The notes under the pieces were generated by a model that saw only the letters and a list, made by a program, of their open reading frames with translations, did not search any database and had not been told where the DNA came from. A DNA stretch of 64,000 nucleotides from the NCBI GenBank assembly GCA_021325365.1, contig JAJPHF010000033.1, positions 1-64,000 on the forward strand, in the 5' to 3' direction. The first letter of the stretch is position 1, and every line of letters starts with the position of its first letter. Below, in pieces: positions 59,045-64,000 of the stretch. Origin of the DNA: Pseudomonadota bacterium (GTDB lineage Bacteria; Chloroflexota; UBA6077; JAJPHF01). The translations under genes and the position numbers were made by a program.

Positions 59045-60718
59045 TCAGGCGGTGGGGATCACCGGTACTAGGAGCCGCGCGTCGTAGGCGCCGCCGCAGT
59101 GCAGCGCGACGGTGGCCCGTGGGCCGTGCTCGTAGGCGGCGGGAAACTGGCCGAACAGCGGGTGCTTGCGGAAGAAGTAGCGGCCCTGCACGTCGAGGCG
59201 CAGCGTCTCGCCGCGCCGGAACAGCGTCGCCGACGGCAACAGCTCGACGTCCGCGGGCACGATCGCGCCGGGCGCGAGCGGCTCGGGCGTCTCGTGGGTC
59301 AGCCACGGGCGCCACGGCTCCGAGCGCGCCGGGTCCAGCCGGCGGTGCGAGAGCCGCAGCCAGCCGCGCGTGACCAGGTCGTAGCCAAAGCCGTACGAGC
59401 CCTCGAACACCACGTGCCGCCCGCCGCGCAGCTTCCGCACCCCCACGAACAGGCAGGCGTCGTTCGCCCCCTCGACCGCCACGTGCAGCCGCAGCGCCAT
59501 CGGGCCCGTCAGCTCCACGTCCTCGGGCGCCGTCCACGCGAAGCTCACCCGTTGGCGCGCGGTGTCGAAGCGCACGACGCCCGTCGTGGCCGCGGGCGCG
59601 GCGCGCAAGGTGCCGTCCAGGTGCAGGTAGAGCGGCGTCCAAACGGTGCGCGGCAGCGGCCACGCCGCCTCGTGCCGCACCGCGTGTACCCGGTCGCCGC
59701 GCTCGCGCACCTCCAGCCGCACCGACGGCAGCGCGCGCAGCCCCGTGTCCTCGTCCTTCAGGAAGTGGTCGAAGAAGCGCGCCTGGAACGCCAGCGCCTC
59801 GGCCGAATAGTACGTCGCCCACTTGCCCCCGCGATGCGTGTAGAGCCAGCGCTGGGGCGAGCCGAGGCGCCCAAACGCCTCGAACGCGCCGCGCGAGTGC
59901 AGGTTGTGGTCGGAGAAGCTGCCGCAGATCAGCGCCGGCACGGCGATCTGCTCCAGCGGCGCCGTCCGGGCCGCCCACCACGGGTCCCACCACGGGCGCG
60001 CGAGCTGCTCCTGGCGCACGTCCTCCGTGCAGCGCCCCTCGCGGCGCACCCCCGCGCTCCAGAACGGCAGGAAGCCGTCCTCGCGGATGCCACCCGGATA
60101 GGCCAGATCGCGGTACACGTCGCTGAACCCCTCCCACGGGCAGATCGCCGCCAGGTGGGGCGGGCGCAAGGCCGCCACCTTCCACTGGCTCAGCGCCAGG
60201 TACGACACGCCGTTGAGCCCCACGCGGCCGCTGGACCACGGCTGCGCCGCCGCCCACTCGATCAGGTCGTAGTAGTCGTCGGCCTCGGCGTCGGAGAGCA
60301 GCGTGCCCACGCCGTCCGAGTGGCCGAAGCCGCGCAGGTCGCAGTTCACCACCACGTACCCGCGCGGCACCCAGTAGGCGGGGTCGGGTGCCTCCCAGCT
60401 CGTCCACGCCGAGAAGCGGAACGGCCGGTCCTGGCGCATCAGGCGGAGCATGATCGGCGGCAGATACCCGAGGGGCGTGCGGCGGGGCAGGTGGTCCTTG
60501 CCGTAGGGGTGGGCGCACATGAGCACGGGGTACGCGCCAGCAGCGGCCGGGCGAAAGACGTTCACGCGCAGCACGGTGCCGTCCCGAACCGCCACCGGCA
60601 CGTCCCGCTCGAAGCGAATGCTCGCGGGCGGGTCGGTGATGGTGACCGGGGGACGCGCCGCGCCACGCAGGCGCGCGAGGGCGTAGGCGAGGCCGGGAGC
60701 GCCGCGGGGCATGGGCAC
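59045..60718 (-). CDS. CocE/NonD-type alpha/beta hydrolase (peptidase S15-like)
   Basis: This 557-aa protein has FERDVPVAVRDGTVLRVNVFRPA at the start, the N-terminal mark of the family. GRVGLNGVSYLALSQW holds the nucleophile Ser (G-x-S-Y), with NCDLRGFGHSDG before it. A C-terminal jelly-roll domain includes TLRLDVQGRYFFRKHP. Relatives are cocaine esterase and X-Pro dipeptidyl peptidase. Its place beside LLM and UbiD genes suggests a part in catabolism of an ester or amide. Confidence 0.9.
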   Translation of the reverse strand: MPMPRGAPGLAYALARLRGAARPPVTITDPPASIRFERDVPVAVRDGTVLRVNVFRPAAAGAYPVLMCAHPYGKDHLPRRTPLGYLPPIMLRLMRQDRPFRFSAWTSWEAPDPAYWVPRGYVVVNCDLRGFGHSDGVGTLLSDAEADDYYDLIEWAAAQPWSSGRVGLNGVSYLALSQWKVAALRPPHLAAICPWEGFSDVYRDLAYPGGIREDGFLPFWSAGVRREGRCTEDVRQEQLARPWWDPWWAARTAPLEQIAVPALICGSFSDHNLHSRGAFEAFGRLGSPQRWLYTHRGGKWATYYSAEALAFQARFFDHFLKDEDTGLRALPSVRLEVRERGDRVHAVRHEAAWPLPRTVWTPLYLHLDGTLRAAPAATTGVVRFDTARQRVSFAWTAPEDVELTGPMALRLHVAVEGANDACLFVGVRKLRGGRHVVFEGSYGFGYDLVTRGWLRLSHRRLDPARSEPWRPWLTHETPEPLAPGAIVPADVELLPSATLFRRGETLRLDVQGRYFFRKHPLFGQFPAAYEHGPRATVALHCGGAYDARLLVPVIPTA

Positions 60719-60775
60719 CTCGCGGACGATAGGCTGGCGGGCGCCGCGCCACCGGCGGCGCGGTGCGTATGCTCA

Positions 60776-61837
60776 TCATAGCGCATCGAAGTGGGGAAGG
60801 ACGTCGCGGGCGAAGCGCTCCATCTGGCGCACGGTGTCGGCGTGAGAGTAGGCGCCGTAGTTGAGGTAGAGGACGACTTCCTCGATGCCGGCGGCCTCGA
60901 CCTGCTTGAACAGCTCTACGCAGCGCGCGGCGTCGCCGGCGACGATGCTGCGCTCGCCCAATTGCTCGGGCTGCATCGTCTGCACGCGCCGGGCGATGTC
61001 GGCCATGTAGGCCAGGTTCGGCGGCAGGTTGGCTTTCGGGTCGAGGTTGGCCGGGGTGACGGCGCGCAGGTAGAACAGCAGCCGCTCCTGGGCCGCGCGG
61101 GTCTCGGCCGCGCTGTCGGCGATGGCCGCGAAGTACGAGCACATGATCCGCGGCTCGGCGTGGCCGGCGGCCCGCGCCAGGCCACGGAACTCGTCGGCGG
61201 CTTGCTGCAGGCTGCCGAACATCATGGCGGCCGCGAACGGGGCGAAGATCGCGTGGTAGCCGCCGCGCGCCGCCATCTCGACAGTGGGGCGGCTGAAGCA
61301 GGCGACGTACATGGGGGGATGGGGCTCCTGCACGGGGCGCGGCAGCACGGTGATCGGCTCGTCGACATGGTAGAAGCGGCCGGCGAAGGTGAACTGCTCC
61401 TCGCTCAGCGCCGTGCGCACGAGGGCCAGCGCCTCGTCGAAGCGCTCGCGGCTCTCCTCGAGCGGCACGCCGAACGCCTGGTACTCGCGGCGGTCGAAGC
61501 CGCGCCCGGCGCAGAAGACGGCGCGGCCGTTGCTGAGCAGGTCGAGCGCGGCGTACTCCTCGGCGACGCGCAGGGGCTCGTTGATCGGTAGGACGATCGT
61601 GCCGGGCGCCAGCCGCACGCGCGTGGTGCGCGCGGCCAGGTAGCTCAGGAACTGGGCGGGCGTGGGCAGGCAGCCGAACAGGCCGAAGTGGTGCTCGGGC
61701 AGCCAGACGGAGTGAAAGCCTAGCTCCTCCGCCAGAACGGCCTCCGCCAGCACCTCGCGGAGGAACTGGCTCGGATCGCGGCGGCGGTCGCCGTAGCCCG
61801 CCGGGTTGTCCGTCAGGGTGAAGTAGCCGAAGCGCAT
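60776..61837 (-). CDS. LLM class flavin-dependent oxidoreductase
   Basis: This 353-aa bacterial luciferase-like protein reads MRFGYFTLTDNPAGYGDRRR, LGFHSVWLPEHHFGLFGCLP and LAPGTIVLPINEPLRVAEEYAALDLLSNGRAVFCAGRGF, the F420/FMN-binding barrel pattern. The stop is 57 bp from the hydrolase start downstream, so the two are likely an operon. LLM enzymes oxidise small organics with FMNH2 or F420. Substrate unknown. Confidence 0.92.
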   Translation of the reverse strand: MRFGYFTLTDNPAGYGDRRRDPSQFLREVLAEAVLAEELGFHSVWLPEHHFGLFGCLPTPAQFLSYLAARTTRVRLAPGTIVLPINEPLRVAEEYAALDLLSNGRAVFCAGRGFDRREYQAFGVPLEESRERFDEALALVRTALSEEQFTFAGRFYHVDEPITVLPRPVQEPHPPMYVACFSRPTVEMAARGGYHAIFAPFAAAMMFGSLQQAADEFRGLARAAGHAEPRIMCSYFAAIADSAAETRAAQERLLFYLRAVTPANLDPKANLPPNLAYMADIARRVQTMQPEQLGERSIVAGDAARCVELFKQVEAAGIEEVVLYLNYGAYSHADTVRQMERFARDVLPHFDAL

Positions 61838-61973
61838 GTTCCCTCCGCCATCACAGCGCGAGCGTAGCGAATGCAGCCCCGCCGGTCAAGGCGCCTGACG
61901 CGGCTCCTGGCCGCTCGCCGTGGCTTGCCCGCGCGGACGCCTGGTATCCTTGGCGAGCTAAGCTGCCAGCCGT

Positions 61974-62016
61974 GGATAGTGTGTAGGTTTGGCGAAGCCA
62001 AACCTACACACTATCC
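61974..62016. repeat. Perfect 20-bp hairpin between divergent genes
   Basis: GGATAGTGTGTAGGTTTGGC (61974-61993), loop GAA, then its exact reverse complement (61997-62016). It lies between the divergent LLM and UbiD genes, 28 bp before the UbiD start. Its AT content is higher than the surroundings. It may be an operator, a folded RNA element in the UbiD leader, or a short transposon-like repeat. Confidence 0.95.
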
Positions 62017-62044
62017 CGGGCCGAGTGCTTAGGGGGGGCACCGA

Positions 62045-63484
62045 ATGAGTTTCGACGACCTGCGCGGTTTCATCGCCGCCGCCGAGGCGCTCGGCGAGCT
62101 GCAGCGCCTCGACGGCGCCCACTGGGACCTAGAGATCGGCGCGCTCACCGAGATTCAGGCCGAGCGCCGCGGCCCGGCGCTGCTCTTCGACCGCATCGCC
62201 GACTACCCGCCCGGCTACCGCGTGCTCGCCAACGGCTTCGCCACCGCCCGCCGCACTGCGCTCGCGCTCAACCTGCCGCTCGACCTCGGGCCCGTCGAAC
62301 TGGCCAACTGCTGGCGCACGCGCCTCAAGGAGTTCCACAAGGTGCCGCCCGTCGAGGTTAGCGCCGCGCCGGTGCTCCAGAACGTGCGCCGCGGCCGCGA
62401 CGTCGATCTCGGCCAGTTCCCCACGCCGCGCTGGCACGAGAAGGACGGCGGCCGCTACCTCGCCACCGGCTGCGCCGTGGTGGTGCGCGACCCCGACGAG
62501 GGCTGGGTGAACCTCGGCACCTACCGCGGCCAGGTGCAGGGCCCCGACCGCCTCTCGCTGCTCATCGTCCAGGGCAAGCACGCCCGCATCATGCTGAACA
62601 AGTACCACGCGCGCGGCGAGCCGTGCCCTGTCGCGGTCTCGCTCGGCCACGATCCCGCGCTGTTCGCCGCCGCCACGCTACCCGTCCCCTGGGGCGTCAG
62701 CGAGTACGACTTCGTCGGCTGGCTGAAGGGCGCCCCGGTGCCCATCACGCGCGGCCCGTACACCGACCTGCCCATCCCCGCCACCGCGGAGATCGTGCTG
62801 GAGGGTGAGATCCCGCCGCTCACGGAGGAGTCCTGCGACGAGGGGCCGTTCGGCGAGTGGCCCGGCTACTACGCCGGCATCCACAAGCGCGAGCAGGCCG
62901 TCGTGCCCGTGCTCCGCGTTCACACCGTCCTGCACCGCGACGCCCCGATCATCCTCGGCTCGCCGCCGCTCAAGCCGCCGCGCCCCTACGCCTTCGCCTT
63001 TCCCCGCACCGTGCCGCTCGTCTGGGACGAGCTGGAGCGCGCCGGCTGCACCGGCATCACCGGCGTCTGGCAGCTGGCCACCTACTTCGGCCTGTTCCTG
63101 GTCGTGCGCATCCAGCAGCAGTACGCCGGCCACGCCAAGCAGGTCGGCCTCGCCGCTACCTGCGTCCGCTCGGCCGCCTATGCCGGCAAGTGGGTCGTCG
63201 TCGTGGACGACGACATCGACATCGCCAACCCCGGCGAGGTGTTCTGGGCGATGGGCACGCGCTGCAACGTGGACAACGTGGACGTGGTGCGCGGCGTCTG
63301 GACCTCGCCCGCCGACCCCGCGCTCCCCGACGAGGTCCGCGCCACCGGCAACCCCGTCAGCTCGCGCATCATCGTCGACGCCTGCCGCCCTTACGGCAAG
63401 CCGTTCCCCGCGGCCAACGTCTTCGACACCGCCTACAAGCAGCAGATCGCCGCCAAGTGGGGGATTCCCTATGGCCGCGCGTAG
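62045..63484 (+). CDS. UbiD-family prenyl-FMN decarboxylase
   Basis: This 479-aa protein is full length for UbiD. MSFDDLRGFIAAAEALGELQRLDG is the usual start. The middle has YRGQVQGPDRLSLLI, HARIMLNKYHARGEPCPVAVSLGHDP and EGPFGEWPGYY, which form the prenyl-FMN site with its conserved Arg and Glu. KWVVVVDDDIDI follows. UbiD enzymes (de)carboxylate aromatic or unsaturated acids and need UbiX for the cofactor; no ubiX is in the window. The substrate-binding protein gene overlaps its 3' end, so both are one operon. Confidence 0.93.
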   Translation: MSFDDLRGFIAAAEALGELQRLDGAHWDLEIGALTEIQAERRGPALLFDRIADYPPGYRVLANGFATARRTALALNLPLDLGPVELANCWRTRLKEFHKVPPVEVSAAPVLQNVRRGRDVDLGQFPTPRWHEKDGGRYLATGCAVVVRDPDEGWVNLGTYRGQVQGPDRLSLLIVQGKHARIMLNKYHARGEPCPVAVSLGHDPALFAAATLPVPWGVSEYDFVGWLKGAPVPITRGPYTDLPIPATAEIVLEGEIPPLTEESCDEGPFGEWPGYYAGIHKREQAVVPVLRVHTVLHRDAPIILGSPPLKPPRPYAFAFPRTVPLVWDELERAGCTGITGVWQLATYFGLFLVVRIQQQYAGHAKQVGLAATCVRSAAYAGKWVVVVDDDIDIANPGEVFWAMGTRCNVDNVDVVRGVWTSPADPALPDEVRATGNPVSSRIIVDACRPYGKPFPAANVFDTAYKQQIAAKWGIPYGRA

Positions 63485-64000
63485 CCAAGCCGTCAATCCC
63501 GAGCGCGCAAGCCGTTGGCGCCGGCCGCCCCTGGGCATCGCGGCGGTCGTGGCGCTCCTCCTGAGCGCCTGCGCTCCCACCGCCGCGCCCGCCCGACCCG
63601 CCGCTCCGGCGGCCCCGGCCGCGCAGCCCGCGGCGCCCGCTGCCAGCGCCCCCGCGCCCTCACCCGTAGGCAATGGGGAGCGGGCCGAGTCCCCACCTCT
63701 CATCAAGACGCGCGTCGTCCACAGCGCCGTGGCCGGCAGCCAGGCGCTCCTCCAGGTGCTCCAGGACGCGGGCATTTTCGCCCGCCACGGCCTGGAGGTC
63801 GAGACGTCGAACATCGGTGGGCGCACCGCCACGGCCGGCCTGCTGGCCGGCGAGTATCCGCTGGTCGTCACCTCGGGCGCCGAGGTGGTGGGTGCGGGCA
63901 TCGCGGGCGCCGACGTCGTGGCCGTGGCCGCCGCGCTGAACACGCTCGACACCAGCATTTGGACACGCGAGGTGCGCGACCCGGCCGAGCTGCGCGGCAA
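63471..64000 (+). CDS. ABC-type substrate-binding lipoprotein, NMT1/THI5-like (partial)
   Basis: ATG at 63471 overlaps the UbiD stop by 14 bp. The protein has a lipoprotein signal (GIAAVVALLLSACAPT, lipobox LSAC), an Ala/Pro linker, then the start of a binding domain: VVHSAVAGSQALLQVLQDAG, IFARHGLEVE and LLAGEYPLVVTSG, as in NMT1/TauA-type receptors. The gene runs off the window after about 176 codons. It probably delivers an organic acid that UbiD then acts on. Confidence 0.88.
   Translation, partial: MAARSQAVNPERASRWRRPPLGIAAVVALLLSACAPTAAPARPAAPAAPAAQPAAPAASAPAPSPVGNGERAESPPLIKTRVVHSAVAGSQALLQVLQDAGIFARHGLEVETSNIGGRTATAGLLAGEYPLVVTSGAEVVGAGIAGADVVAVAAALNTLDTSIWTREVRDPAELRG

Noticed and set aside
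59099..60781. 560-aa frame on the + strand opposite the CocE-like hydrolase
   Set aside because: Antisense shadow of a very high-GC gene; Arg/Pro/Ala-rich with no domain. The same reasoning removes 42871-44679, 16524-17372, 26912-28213 and 7234-8352 on the + strand.

Overview
This is a 64 kb piece of a high-GC bacterial chromosome or metagenome contig. The gene mix suggests Chloroflexota: NurA/HerA of the type seen there, Csx15, several Uma2-type endonucleases, tandem DUF3147 proteins, PPC-domain exoproteins, and a UbiD/LLM/substrate-binding-protein cluster. The phylum is an inference; there is no rRNA or housekeeping marker in the window.

Positions 1-28560 are one CRISPR-Cas island. A very large array (81-6812: 89 full repeats plus one decayed terminal repeat, 89 spacers) is transcribed leftward from a leader at about 6813-7008. 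To its right, also read leftward, are csa1, cas4, cas2, cas5, cas7, cas8 and a cas3 with the HD domain at its C-terminus. This is a type I system, I-A/I-B like, with exact subtype unresolved. Next come cas1, cas6, a CARF-HEPN RNase (csx1) paired with a csx15, and a complete type III-B module (cmr6, cmr5, cmr4, cmr3, cmr2/cas10, cmr1). Cas10 has the GGDD cyclase motif but no N-terminal HD domain, so the type III arm probably works through cyclic oligoadenylate and Csx1, with Csx15 as the likely off-switch. Both effectors probably share the one array, Cas6 and Cas1/Cas2. The island ends at a frameshifted nurA-herA fusion and a tRNA-like 3' end.

Two parts of the island are not explained by known cas genes. 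(1) Two very small proteins (52 and 67 aa, at 15312-15470 and 17173-17376) are clearly homologous to each other and share a CX2CX24HX4H pattern that looks like a zinc site. (2) Between cas3 and cas1 sits a stand-alone unit: a pair of decayed repeats flanking one 36-nt spacer-like segment (15903-16009), in the opposite orientation to the main array. Only the repeat parts that would remain in a mature crRNA are well kept. Beside it is a leftward transcription unit with a sigma70-like promoter, a dyad, a strong ribosome binding site, the 52-aa protein and a terminator hairpin. This layout resembles the CreTA toxin/guide-RNA addiction modules and is the best candidate here for an undescribed system.

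From 29.3 kb on, the sequence is ordinary chromosome: membrane proteins (CtaG, NRAMP-like, FtsW/RodA, DUF3147 pair, DUF421), a histidine kinase, secreted repeat proteins, ComEC, a two-subunit sulfopyruvate-decarboxylase-like enzyme, and a stretch of small secreted or unknown proteins (47.5-51.6 kb) that includes a decayed TPR gene. The right end carries Uma2 proteins, an amidohydrolase, an ABC-F ATPase, a SABATH-like methyltransferase, an acetyltransferase, a CocE/NonD hydrolase, an LLM flavin oxidoreductase, a UbiD decarboxylase and a substrate-binding lipoprotein cut by the window end. The last group looks like a small catabolic cluster.
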